From: an uncultured Collinsella sp.
Lineage (GTDB): Bacteria; Actinomycetota; Coriobacteriia; Coriobacteriales; Coriobacteriaceae
DNA: 29,544 bases
Direction of reading: 5' to 3'
Assembly: GCA_902491055.1 (NCBI GenBank)
Contig: CABUGI010000014.1
Coordinates: forward strand, 1-29,544
Of this stretch, positions 15,156 to 23,053 are shown one piece after another (within the stretch, counting starts at the first letter, position 1; each line of letters starts with the position of its first letter). The translations under genes were made by a program, and so were the position numbers. The notes beneath the pieces are model-generated. The model searched no databases. It worked only from the letters and a program-made list of their open reading frames with translations, and was not told where the DNA came from.

Positions 15156-16004
15156 CTACACCGCGATGGGGATGTTCTTGACCTGCGGGCCGTGCTCATA
15201 GCCCTCGACGATCAGGTCATCGGTCGTAAACGAGTAGAAATCATGCACATCGGGGTTGAGCGTTACCTTGGGCGCGGCAAACTGCGGACGCTCGATAAGT
15301 TCGCGGATGATATCGACATGACGGTCGTAAATGTGGGCATCGGCAATCACGTGCAGCAGCTCGCCAGCGATCATATCGACCGACTGCGCAACCATCATCA
15401 GCAAAATGGCGTACTGGCACACATTCCAGTTGTTCGCGGCCAAAATATCCTGGCTACGCTGGTTGAGAATCATGTTGAGCGTCGGTTTGTCATCCTGTGG
15501 GCGCTGGGTGACGTTATACGTCACGCTATAGGCGCACGGGTACAGGTGCATCTCGGACAGATCGCTAAACACATAGGTGTTCGTCATAATGCGGCGACTG
15601 TACGGCGTGTGCTTAAGGTCGTACAGCACGCGGTCCATCTGATCGAAGTCGCCCTCGGCATAGTGGCTCTTCTGGCCAATCTGATAGCCGTAGGCCTTGC
15701 CGATAGAACCGGTCTCGTCAGCCCATTCATCCCAGATATGGCTGTTGAGGTCATGCACGTTATTGGACTTCTTCTGATAAATCCACAGAATCTCGTCCAT
15801 GGCAGACTTAAGCGCCGTACGACGCAGGGTGAGCGCGGGGAACTCCTCGCGCAGGTCGTAGCGCGCCGTGACGCCGAAGTTTTTAATGGTATAGGCAGGG
15901 GTGCCGTCCTCCCACACCGGGCGGACCTTTTGGCCCTCGGTGGTGGTGCCATGGTCCAGAATATCGCGGCACATGGTTACAAACTGTTGATCAGCTTTGC
16001 TCAT
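15156..16004 (-). CDS. thyA: Thymidylate synthase, 282 aa
   Basis: Methylates dUMP to dTMP using methylene-tetrahydrofolate and produces dihydrofolate for the downstream FolA. The catalytic cysteine is C157 in HLYPCAYSVTYNV. Other family blocks are LRRTALKSAMDEILWIYQ, IGKAYGYQIG, PYSRRIMTNTY, NQRSQDILAANNWNVCQYA and HVIADAHIYDRHVDII. The start at 16004 is set by AGGAGG four bases upstream; the frame stays open to 16130 but without a site. It has its own promoter, with a small inverted repeat over the -35. It is divergent from the DUF134 regulator. Confidence 0.95.
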   Translation of the reverse strand: MSKADQQFVTMCRDILDHGTTTEGQKVRPVWEDGTPAYTIKNFGVTARYDLREEFPALTLRRTALKSAMDEILWIYQKKSNNVHDLNSHIWDEWADETGSIGKAYGYQIGQKSHYAEGDFDQMDRVLYDLKHTPYSRRIMTNTYVFSDLSEMHLYPCAYSVTYNVTQRPQDDKPTLNMILNQRSQDILAANNWNVCQYAILLMMVAQSVDMIAGELLHVIADAHIYDRHVDIIRELIERPQFAAPKVTLNPDVHDFYSFTTDDLIVEGYEHGPQVKNIPIAV

Positions 16005-16038
16005 TGACCCTCCTGTCAGTCGCCTATAAGCGAGATTT

Positions 16039-16066
16039 ATTGTAGCCCAGGCGCGCGAGTGTCGAA
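16039..16066 (-). promoter_or_regulatory. Promoter of thyA
   Basis: On the minus strand the -35 TTCGAC (16061-16066) and -10 TACAAT (16039-16044) are separated by 16 bp. The -10 is close to consensus. It lies about 35 nt upstream of the thyA start codon. Confidence 0.6.
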
Positions 16067-16075
16067 TTGGACACT
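16058..16075. promoter_or_regulatory. Inverted repeat over the thyA -35 box, possible operator
   Basis: AGTGTC-6 nt-GACACT is an exact 6-bp inverted repeat covering the -35 hexamer of the thyA promoter. Its position would suit a repressor. No binding protein can be named. Confidence 0.4.
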
Positions 16076-16141
16076 TAGTCCGGCACACGCAATGCACGGC
16101 AGCGCGGCTCCGCATGCGGCAACGAGGCATCTTAGCCTTTT

Positions 16142-16157
16142 TCTGACATATGACAGA
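16142..16157. promoter_or_regulatory. Upstream operator-like palindrome
   Basis: TCTGACATATGACAGA is a near-palindrome sharing TGACATATG(A/T)CA with the site at 16197-16208. Centre-to-centre distance is 53 bp, close to five helical turns, so a dimer-dimer contact on one DNA face is possible. It lies upstream of the -35 of the DUF134 gene. Confidence 0.55.
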
Positions 16158-16163
16158 AATGCC

Positions 16164-16191
16164 TTGCGCCCAACGACTAACGCGTTATCCT
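16164..16191 (+). promoter_or_regulatory. Promoter of the DUF134/NifX-like gene
   Basis: TTGCGC (16164-16169) and TATCCT (16186-16191) with a 16-bp spacer. The predicted start near 16198 falls at the edge of the downstream palindrome. Confidence 0.45.
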
Positions 16192-16196
16192 ATTGT

Positions 16197-16208
16197 TGAC
16201 ATATGTCA
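16197..16208. promoter_or_regulatory. Perfect 12-bp palindrome at the transcription start, likely operator
   Basis: TGACATATGTCA is self-complementary and sits at the expected start site of the DUF134 gene, 14 bp before its ATG. A protein bound here would block initiation. Autoregulation by the encoded HTH protein is the simplest inference. Confidence 0.6.
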
Positions 16209-16222
16209 GATAAGGAGTGTGC

Positions 16223-16987
16223 ATGGCAGGAAGACGCGAAAAACTGCGCCGCGTCGGGATCATCCCCGAATACCGCGGCTTTACCCCCGATGGCCTGGCC
16301 AGCGGTGATGCCATCGACATGACCGTCGACGAGCTTGAGGTGCTGCGCCTGTGCGACCTGGAAGGTCTCAACCAAGAGGCGGTCGCCCAGCAGATGGGCA
16401 TCGCCCGCGCAACGGTGGCGGCCATTTGCAGCCGCGCGCATCGCAAGGTGGCCGAAGCGCTGGTCAACGGACGAGCGCTCGTCATCGCGGGCGGCAATAT
16501 CGCGTACTCCCCCATCGCCACGACGACGGCCGCATGGCCAGCAAAGGAGGTCGGCACCATGAGGGTGGCAACGACGTACGACAACGGCAACATCTTTATG
16601 CACTTTGGCCGCAGCGAGCAGTTCAAGATCTACGACATCCAGGATGGCAAGGTGCTCAACGAGCAGGTCGTAGGCACCGGTGGCACCGGCCACGGCGCCT
16701 TGGCGGGCCTGCTTGCCAACGGTGGCGTTGACACGCTCATTTGCGGCGGTATCGGCGGCGGCGCTATCAACGCGCTTGCCCAAGCCGGCATCACGGTCTA
16801 TGCGGGCGCCCAGGGCAGCTGCGATGCCTGCGTCGAGGCCCTCATTGCCGGCACGCTCGCACAGAACGGCGAGGCCACCTGCGACTGCCATGGACATGAT
16901 CACGAGCACATCCACGAGCATGGCGAGTCCTGCGGCTGCCACGGTCACCACGACCATGACGGGCACGAAGGCTGCGGCTGCCACTAG
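16223..16987 (+). CDS. DUF134 helix-turn-helix protein fused to a NifX-like domain and a His/Cys-rich tail, 254 aa
   Basis: Predicted DNA-binding metal or Fe-S responsive regulator. Residues 1-85 form a DUF134 domain with a sigma-like helix-turn-helix (TVDELEVLRL, then QEAVAQQMGIARATVAAICS). A short linker (about 90-112) leads to a dinitrogenase Fe-Mo cofactor-binding type domain (NifX/NifB C-terminal family, 113-215), with MRVATTYDNGNIFMHFGRSE and GTGGTGHGALAGLLANGG. The last 35 residues (220-254) hold 6 cysteines and 12 histidines in CxCH, HGHDHEH and CGCH runs, a likely metal-binding tail. The start at 16223 follows AAGGAG. The gene is monocistronic and its promoter carries two palindromes. 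The NifX half has its own ribosome-binding site. No nitrogenase genes are nearby, so a role in nitrogen fixation is not implied. Confidence 0.88.
   Translation: MAGRREKLRRVGIIPEYRGFTPDGLASGDAIDMTVDELEVLRLCDLEGLNQEAVAQQMGIARATVAAICSRAHRKVAEALVNGRALVIAGGNIAYSPIATTTAAWPAKEVGTMRVATTYDNGNIFMHFGRSEQFKIYDIQDGKVLNEQVVGTGGTGHGALAGLLANGGVDTLICGGIGGGAINALAQAGITVYAGAQGSCDACVEALIAGTLAQNGEATCDCHGHDHEHIHEHGESCGCHGHHDHDGHEGCGCH
16543..16561 (+). promoter_or_regulatory. Internal ribosome-binding site and start codon in the fusion gene
   Basis: AAAGGAGG (16543-16550) lies eight bases before ATG at 16559-16561, codon 113. That codon begins MRVATTYDNGN, the natural first strand of a stand-alone NifX-like protein. 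Internal initiation would give a 142-aa metal-binding protein without the DNA-binding part. Confidence 0.55.
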
Positions 16988-17043
16988 CGGCAAGCACCTC
17001 GTCGAGAACGCGCTTCCACGCGTGCGACAACCAGCGAACAAAC

Positions 17044-17083
17044 GGCGAAGGCCGCCTGGAATACCATCCAGGCGGCCTTCGCC
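17044..17083. terminator. 17-bp hairpin between convergent genes
   Basis: 17044-17060 and 17067-17083 are exact reverse complements with a 6-nt loop. It lies between the ends of the DUF134 fusion gene (plus) and ffh (minus). Neither side has a proper T-run, so termination efficiency is uncertain. Confidence 0.65.
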
Positions 17084-17103
17084 ATACACGACTCAACTAG
17101 TCG

Positions 17104-18579
17104 TTACTTCTTGTTGCGCATCTGCGCTTCCATCTGGCGCAGCAGGTCCATATCGGACTTGGGGCCGCCCGTTCCCAGGCCGCCCATGCCGCCCAGCCCC
17201 ATGGCATCCAGACCGGGAATATTGGGCATGCGCATCTTTTTGCCCTTCTTACCCTTCTTGCCCTTCTTGCCGCCGGCCTGCGCCTGATTGGCCATCGTGC
17301 GCATGCGGCCCATCATCTTATTCATCTCGCCCCACTGCTTCATAAGGCTATTGACCTCGGTGGGGGTCACGCCGGCGCCCTTGGCAATGCGGGCACGGCG
17401 CTGGCCGTTGATGATGGAGGGGCGAAGGCGCTCCTCCTTGGTCATCGACATGATGATGGCCTCGTTCTTATCGAAGATACCTTCGTCCAGGTTACCACCC
17501 ATCTGGTTAAGCGCACGCTGGCCACCGGGGAGCATGCCCAGAATGCCCTTCATGCCGCCCATCTTCTTGACGGCCTTCATCTGGTCGAGCATGTCGTTCA
17601 TGGTAAAGCCCTCGCGCAGCATGCGCTCGGCGGCCTCGAGCTGCTCGGCGTCGGCCGCCTCCTGGGCCTTCTCGATAATGCCGACAACGTCGCCCATACC
17701 CAGAATGCGCTTGGCCATACGATCGGGGTAGAACGGCTCCAGCGAATCGGGCTTCTCGCCCATGCTCACAAACTTGATGGGCTTGCCGGTCACCTGGCGC
17801 ACGGAAAGCGCGCCGCCGCCACGGGCATCGCCGTCGAGCTTAGAGATGATCACGCCGTCAAAGTCGGTGCGCTCGGCGAAGGTCGAGACGACGTTGACGA
17901 TATCCTGGCCGGTCATGGCATCGACGACCATCAGCACCTGATCGGGCTTGACGGCCTTCTTGATGTCCACGGCCTCCTGCATCATCTGCTCGTCGATCTG
18001 CAGACGACCGGCGGTATCGACGATGACCACGTCGCGCAGGTGGTCGACAGCCTCCTGGATGGCGCCCTTGGCGATATCGACCGGGTGCTCGCCGTCACCG
18101 CGGAAGACCGGAACGCCGATCTCGCCGCCGAGCGTGGCAAGCTGGTCGGCAGCGGCGGGACGGTAGACGTCGCACGCGGCGAGCAGCGGCGAGCGGCCCT
18201 GCTTCTTGAGCAGGTAGGCCAGCTTTACGGCCGCCGTGGTCTTACCGGAGCCCTGCAGGCCCACGAGCATGATGACATTGGGAATGCGGTTGCTAAAGAC
18301 GAGCTTGCTCTCTGTGGAGCCGAGCATCTCGGTGAGCTCGTCGAGCACGATCTTGACGACGTTTTGCGCTGGCGACAGCGACTCCATGACCTCGGCGGTC
18401 ATGCAGCGCTCCTTGGTCTTGGCGACGAACTCCTTGACGACCTTGAAGTTGACGTCGGCCTCGAGCAGCGCCATGCGAATGTCGCGCATGGCCGAGGTGA
18501 TATCGGCCTCGGTCAGCTTGCCCTTGCCGCGCAGGCGGTCAAATGTGTCGTTGAGGCGATCGCTCAGGGAATCAAACAC
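17104..18579 (-). CDS. ffh: Signal recognition particle protein Ffh/SRP54, 491 aa
   Basis: GTPase that binds signal sequences with 4.5S/6S RNA and delivers ribosomes to FtsY at the membrane. The N domain (about 1-90) is followed by the G domain with GLQGSGKTTAAVK, DVYRPAAADQL, DTAGRLQIDEQMM and SKLDGDARGG. The methionine-rich M domain starts about 300 and contains GMLPGG and the RNA-binding RRARIAKGAGVTPTEVN. The tail carries a lysine/glycine tract (GGKKGKKGKKGKK) and a Met/Gly-rich end, common in actinobacterial Ffh. The start is GTG at 18579, with AAGGAG six bases upstream. That site overlaps the ftsY stop codon, so the two SRP GTPases are translationally linked. Confidence 0.96.
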   Translation of the reverse strand: MFDSLSDRLNDTFDRLRGKGKLTEADITSAMRDIRMALLEADVNFKVVKEFVAKTKERCMTAEVMESLSPAQNVVKIVLDELTEMLGSTESKLVFSNRIPNVIMLVGLQGSGKTTAAVKLAYLLKKQGRSPLLAACDVYRPAAADQLATLGGEIGVPVFRGDGEHPVDIAKGAIQEAVDHLRDVVIVDTAGRLQIDEQMMQEAVDIKKAVKPDQVLMVVDAMTGQDIVNVVSTFAERTDFDGVIISKLDGDARGGGALSVRQVTGKPIKFVSMGEKPDSLEPFYPDRMAKRILGMGDVVGIIEKAQEAADAEQLEAAERMLREGFTMNDMLDQMKAVKKMGGMKGILGMLPGGQRALNQMGGNLDEGIFDKNEAIIMSMTKEERLRPSIINGQRRARIAKGAGVTPTEVNSLMKQWGEMNKMMGRMRTMANQAQAGGKKGKKGKKGKKMRMPNIPGLDAMGLGGMGGLGTGGPKSDMDLLRQMEAQMRNKK

Positions 18580-18589
18580 TAGTCACTCC

Positions 18590-19507
18590 TTAATTGGACT
18601 CGCCCACCAGGGCGCGGCAGAAATCTTTGGCATTGAACTCCTGCAGGTCATCGACCTGCTCGCCCACGCCCACGCGCAGGATCGGGAGCTTGAGCTTCTC
18701 GGCCACGGCCATGGCGATACCGCCCTTAGCCGTGCCGTCGAGCTTCGTCATGATAATACCGTCCAGGCCCAGAGCCTCGTTAAACTCGAGCGCCTGGTTC
18801 AGACCGTTCTGGCCGGTGGCGGCATCGATCACGAGCACGACTGAGACGGGCATGGGGCCGGCGGCCATATTGGCGGCGCGCTTACGCGTCACGTTAACCA
18901 CCTTGGCAAGCTCGCGCATGAGCTCGGGGCTCGTGTGCAGACGACCGGCAGTGTCGATAAGCACCAGGTCGCTGCCGCGCTTGTCGGCCTCGTCGAGCAC
19001 GTCGTAGCAAACACTTGCCGGGTCGGAGCCGCGTTCGCGCTTGATGACGGGGACGCCAGCGCGCTGGCCCCACACATCGAGCTGCTCGATGGCGGCGGCG
19101 CGGAACGTATCGGCAGAGCCGATCACGACATTCTTGCCGCGGGCGGCCATGGCGCTCGCGATCTTACCGACCGTCGTGGTCTTGCCGGCACCGTTAATGC
19201 CCACAAACAGCACGCAGCTCGGCGTATCGGAGAACGGATCGCGCTCGGTGGGCACAAAGTGCTGCTCAAGCTGCTCGGCCAGGGCGCGACGGAGTTGCGG
19301 GGCGGTCTTGAGGTTCTTCTTGGCCGCGGCATCGCGCAGGTCATCGGAGACCTTGATGGCGACCTCGGCGCCCATGTCACCCATGACGAGGGTGTCCTCC
19401 AGGTCCTCCCAAAAATCCTCGTCGACCTCGCCGCCAAAGTAAAAGACCTCGTTGAGGGCCTCGCGACTGCGCTCAAGTCCGCGCGAGAGAGCATCGAAGA
19501 ATCCCAT
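18590..19507 (-). CDS. ftsY: Signal recognition particle receptor FtsY, 305 aa
   Basis: Membrane-associated GTPase partner of Ffh. The NG core is complete: N domain (about 1-90), P-loop GINGAGKTTTVGKIA, SADTFRAAAIEQLDVW, DTAGRLHTSPELM, and TKLDGTAKGG. The long acidic A domain of E. coli FtsY is absent, as usual in Gram-positive forms; the N-terminal helix GFFDALSRGLERSREAL may supply membrane contact. ATG overlaps the smc stop (TAATG), and the gene runs into ffh with a 10-bp gap. Confidence 0.96.
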   Translation of the reverse strand: MGFFDALSRGLERSREALNEVFYFGGEVDEDFWEDLEDTLVMGDMGAEVAIKVSDDLRDAAAKKNLKTAPQLRRALAEQLEQHFVPTERDPFSDTPSCVLFVGINGAGKTTTVGKIASAMAARGKNVVIGSADTFRAAAIEQLDVWGQRAGVPVIKRERGSDPASVCYDVLDEADKRGSDLVLIDTAGRLHTSPELMRELAKVVNVTRKRAANMAAGPMPVSVVLVIDAATGQNGLNQALEFNEALGLDGIIMTKLDGTAKGGIAMAVAEKLKLPILRVGVGEQVDDLQEFNAKDFCRALVGESN

Positions 19508-22500
19508 TATGCATTCACGACCTTTCCGGTTTCGCGATCGAGTTTTTGCGAGACGACGCGACTGACGCCGTCGGCTTGCATCGAGACGCCATAGAGGACG
19601 TCAGCGTCCTCCATAGTACGGCGCTGATGCGAAATGACCAAGAGCTGCGTATCGGAACGCAACACATCGAGCGCGCCGATGAGCTTGGACAGGTTGGCGT
19701 CGTCGAGTGCCGCCTCGACCTCGTCAAGCACATAGAACGGCACCGTGCGCGTGCGGTACACGGCAAAGAGCAGGGCGAGCGCCGTCAGGCTCTTCTCGCC
19801 GCCTGACATGAGCATCATCTTGGTGATGCGCTTGCCGCGCGGCTGCGCCACGACCTCGATACCCGTCTCGGCAGGATGCTCGGGATCGGTCATCTCCAGA
19901 TGAGCCTGACCGCCCGGGAAGAGCATGGCGAAGATCTCGCGGAAGTTCGCATCGACCTTCTCAAACGTCACCAGGAACGCCTTGCGCATCTTACGGTCGA
20001 TAGCCACGGTGATCTTGGTGAGCGCCTTGCGCGCGCTCTCCAGATCGGCCAGCTGCTCCTCGATGTAATCGGCGCGGCGCTTGAGCTGCTCGTACTCCTC
20101 CATGGCAACTTGGTTAACGGGACCAAGGTTGTTGATCTGGCGCACAAGCTGGTTGAGTTCGCGCTCGGCGGCATCGCGGTCCGTGGGCGCCGGAAGCATG
20201 AGCGCTTCCTCGAGCACCGTCGTGCCATCGGCGGTAATGGCCTTGATGGCAGCCTCGACCTGCACCTCGAGCTTGCCACGCGCGACCTTGAACTCGTTTT
20301 GCGTGGCAGAGGCGGAATCGACTCGCTCCTTAGCGCGGGCAACCTCTGCCTTGGCATCCTCGATGGTCTTCTTGAGCGAAGCGGAGTCCGCCTCCTCCAG
20401 AGAGGCCTGGTCACGCAGGCGCGCTGCCCAATCCGACGCGCGTTCCAACAGGGCAGAATAGCGTTCGTGCATGGGATCGACGCGCAGGCGCAGCAGCTCG
20501 AGCGAGCGCGAGGCTTGGCGTGTTCCGCGGATACGACGGTCGATGCCCTCAAGACGATGCTCCAGGTCGGGCACGCGGCCCTTCAGCGAACGCAGGCGTT
20601 CGCTCGTCTGGGCTAGGCGAACCTTGGCATCGGCGAGCTTACCGGCTGCCTCGGAGTCGTCACGGCGCACGCGATCGAGCTCGTCGTTGGCTTCGGCAAT
20701 CTGCAAGCCCAGATCGCTTGCCTGCGCGCGGGCCTCGTCACGCGAACGGGTGAGCTCATCAACTCGCGGGCGTGCAGCGCGAACGGCTTCGGAGGCCTGC
20801 TCGCGACGCGTGGAGATGCGCACGCGCTCGACCTCGGCATTGTTGGCGCTTTGCTCCAAGCGGCCGATCTCGGAGAGCAGCGAGCGGCGCTCGCCCTCAA
20901 GACGGGCGATCTCGCCAGCGGCATCGCCCTCAGCGGCACGCGCTTCCTCAACGGCCGCATTGGCCTCGACGACCTGATCCGACACATGCTCAAACACAGC
21001 GGCCAAATCGGGCTCAAGCCCATCCAGCTCGCGAATGCGACGCTTACGCTCCAGAGCACCCGACGCCTCGCCGGCATCGAGGCCCACACGCACCAGGCCG
21101 CCACAGCTTACGCGGGCGCCATCGGGAGTCACATAGGTCACACCGTCAACGACAGGCGCAGCCAGCGCGGCAGCCAAGTCATCGACCACGTAATAGCCGC
21201 CGAGCAGCGCCTCGACGACGGGTCCGTAGCCTGCACGCACGGACAGACGATCAACCAGGCGGGTACCGGCAGCGCCCTCAGCGGCGGTAGAGCCGCTCAC
21301 GCCGCGCGTCACCAGCAGTGCTTCGCCCGAGGCCTTCTTTTGGTCCAGAGCCGCACGACCGGCACGCTCAAGCGTGGCGGCGTCATCAAACAGCAGCGCA
21401 TCGATATCGCCGGCGAGCAATTGCTCAACCAGGCCCTCAAGCTCGCGCGGGGCCTCCAGCACGTCGCCCAGACGACCCAAGACATCGTCGCCCAGCGCAC
21501 CCACCAGACGGCTCACGAGCGGCGAGCTGTCGGCCATGCGGGCATCGAGTTTCTTTTGGCTGGAAAGCTCCGAGCGCACCTCGGACAACTTGTTGCGCGC
21601 CTCGCTCTCGCGGGCACGCAGGTCCTTCAGGGCCGCGCGTGCCGTCTCGGTGGCCTCACGCGCATCAACCTGAGCCTGGCGCGCTTCCTCAAGAGCGCCC
21701 TCAAGCTCCTCGGCGCGGTCGCGACGGCTCTCAAGCGAGGCCATGACCTCCTCAAGCTGCTCGTCGATCTGCTCCAGGCGCGAGGCATACATGTTGTCCT
21801 CGACCTCGGCATTGCTCAGCGAGTCCTTCACCTTGGCGAGCTCGAGCGCGGCGTTATCGGCCACACGCTGCACATCGCGCTGCTCACGCGTGAACTGCGA
21901 AATCTGATTGTCGAGCGCAACGCGACGCTCGTGGAGCTCAGCGGCGGCAGGACCAGCGGCGTCAACGTCCTCCTGGGCCTGCATATGCGCACCGGTCACT
22001 TCCTCAAGCTGCGCACGCGCGTCCTCGAGCTCCTCGACCACGCGACGACGCTGATGCTCGGAACTCGAAATCTGTCCGCGCATGTCAGACAGGCGCGACA
22101 CCATGTTGTGGCCCTTTTCCTCGAGCAGGCGCATGTCGGAGTTAATGCGGCCGACCACATCTTGCATATGACGGCGCTGCTCGCCTAGGTCGCCCACAAA
22201 CAGGCCCTTTTCCTCGAGCATGACCTGAAGCTTCTCGAGCTCGCGCTCCTTTTCGCCCATGCGGTACTGCGCAAGCTCCAGCTCGGCGGCACCTTCCTTG
22301 GAGCGGCTCTCCAGGTCGTTCCACTGCGACTGCAGCGAACGCAGCTCGTCGACAGCCAGCATCTGCGTAAGCTCGTTCGCACGCGAGGACAGCTCTTTGT
22401 ACTTGCGCGCGCGATCGACCTGACGCTCCAACGGCCGCAGCTGACGGGCGATTTCCTTATTGATGTCGCGGGCACGCGTCAGGTGCTCGTCCATCGACTT

Positions 22501-23043
22501 AATCTTTTTGAGCGCACGCTCCTTGCGCCGCTTGTGCTTGGAGATACCGGCGGCTTCCTCGATGAGGGCACGGCGCTCCTCGGGGCGGCTCTGCAAAATG
22601 GCGTCGAGCTTGCCCTGGCTAATAATGGAATGCGTATCCTTGCCCAAGCCCGAATCGTGCAGGATGTCCTGAATGTCCATCAGGCGGCACGGACTCGAGT
22701 TGATGAGGTACTCGCTTTCGCCCGAGCGATACATGCGACGGGTAATGGCGACCTCGTCAAAATCGACAGGCAGCATATGGTCCGAGTTATCGAGCACCAG
22801 CGTGACCTCGGCGACACCCACCGGCTTGCGCGCTGACGAGCCCGAGAAGATGACATCCTCCATGGCCTGGCCGCGCAGCTGCTTGGCGCTCTGCTCGCCC
22901 AGGACCCACAGAATCGAGTCAGAGATGTTCGATTTTCCCGAGCCGTTGGGACCGACGATGACGGTCAGACCCGGCTCAAACGTCATATGGGCGCGGTCGG
23001 CAAACGACTTGAACCCTTTGAGCGTGAGGGACTTGAGATACAC
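19507..23043 (-). CDS. smc: Chromosome segregation ATPase SMC, 1178 aa
   Basis: Structural maintenance of chromosomes protein, core of the SMC-ScpAB condensin. The N-terminal head has Walker A GPNGSGKSNISDSILWVLGE. A long coiled coil (about 165-495), the hinge (about 500-660, including SPLVSRLVGALGDDVLGRL and GVTYVTPDGARVSCGG), a returning coiled coil, and the C-terminal head with signature LMSGGEKSLTALALLFA and Walker B PFYVLDEVEAALDDAN follow. Length is typical. The start is GTG at 23043 with GAGG just upstream, 10 bp after the rnc stop. No scpA or scpB gene is in the window. Long open frames on the opposite strand here are codon-bias shadows. Confidence 0.97.
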   Translation of the reverse strand: MYLKSLTLKGFKSFADRAHMTFEPGLTVIVGPNGSGKSNISDSILWVLGEQSAKQLRGQAMEDVIFSGSSARKPVGVAEVTLVLDNSDHMLPVDFDEVAITRRMYRSGESEYLINSSPCRLMDIQDILHDSGLGKDTHSIISQGKLDAILQSRPEERRALIEEAAGISKHKRRKERALKKIKSMDEHLTRARDINKEIARQLRPLERQVDRARKYKELSSRANELTQMLAVDELRSLQSQWNDLESRSKEGAAELELAQYRMGEKERELEKLQVMLEEKGLFVGDLGEQRRHMQDVVGRINSDMRLLEEKGHNMVSRLSDMRGQISSSEHQRRRVVEELEDARAQLEEVTGAHMQAQEDVDAAGPAAAELHERRVALDNQISQFTREQRDVQRVADNAALELAKVKDSLSNAEVEDNMYASRLEQIDEQLEEVMASLESRRDRAEELEGALEEARQAQVDAREATETARAALKDLRARESEARNKLSEVRSELSSQKKLDARMADSSPLVSRLVGALGDDVLGRLGDVLEAPRELEGLVEQLLAGDIDALLFDDAATLERAGRAALDQKKASGEALLVTRGVSGSTAAEGAAGTRLVDRLSVRAGYGPVVEALLGGYYVVDDLAAALAAPVVDGVTYVTPDGARVSCGGLVRVGLDAGEASGALERKRRIRELDGLEPDLAAVFEHVSDQVVEANAAVEEARAAEGDAAGEIARLEGERRSLLSEIGRLEQSANNAEVERVRISTRREQASEAVRAARPRVDELTRSRDEARAQASDLGLQIAEANDELDRVRRDDSEAAGKLADAKVRLAQTSERLRSLKGRVPDLEHRLEGIDRRIRGTRQASRSLELLRLRVDPMHERYSALLERASDWAARLRDQASLEEADSASLKKTIEDAKAEVARAKERVDSASATQNEFKVARGKLEVQVEAAIKAITADGTTVLEEALMLPAPTDRDAAERELNQLVRQINNLGPVNQVAMEEYEQLKRRADYIEEQLADLESARKALTKITVAIDRKMRKAFLVTFEKVDANFREIFAMLFPGGQAHLEMTDPEHPAETGIEVVAQPRGKRITKMMLMSGGEKSLTALALLFAVYRTRTVPFYVLDEVEAALDDANLSKLIGALDVLRSDTQLLVISHQRRTMEDADVLYGVSMQADGVSRVVSQKLDRETGKVVNA

Positions 23044-23053
23044 GGTTCCTCGC

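Noticed and set aside
14586..16007. A 473-codon plus-strand frame opposite folA and thyA
   Set aside because: It covers two well-identified minus-strand genes and their junction; no ribosome-binding site or recognisable domain.
17218..17280. Lysine/glycine tract near the end of ffh as a possible frameshift or repeat artefact
   Set aside because: The frame continues normally to a typical Met/Gly-rich actinobacterial Ffh tail; such tracts are common there.
20851..22188. A 445-codon plus-strand frame opposite smc
   Set aside because: Same shadow effect; the complementary strand encodes the SMC coiled coil and hinge with all motifs.
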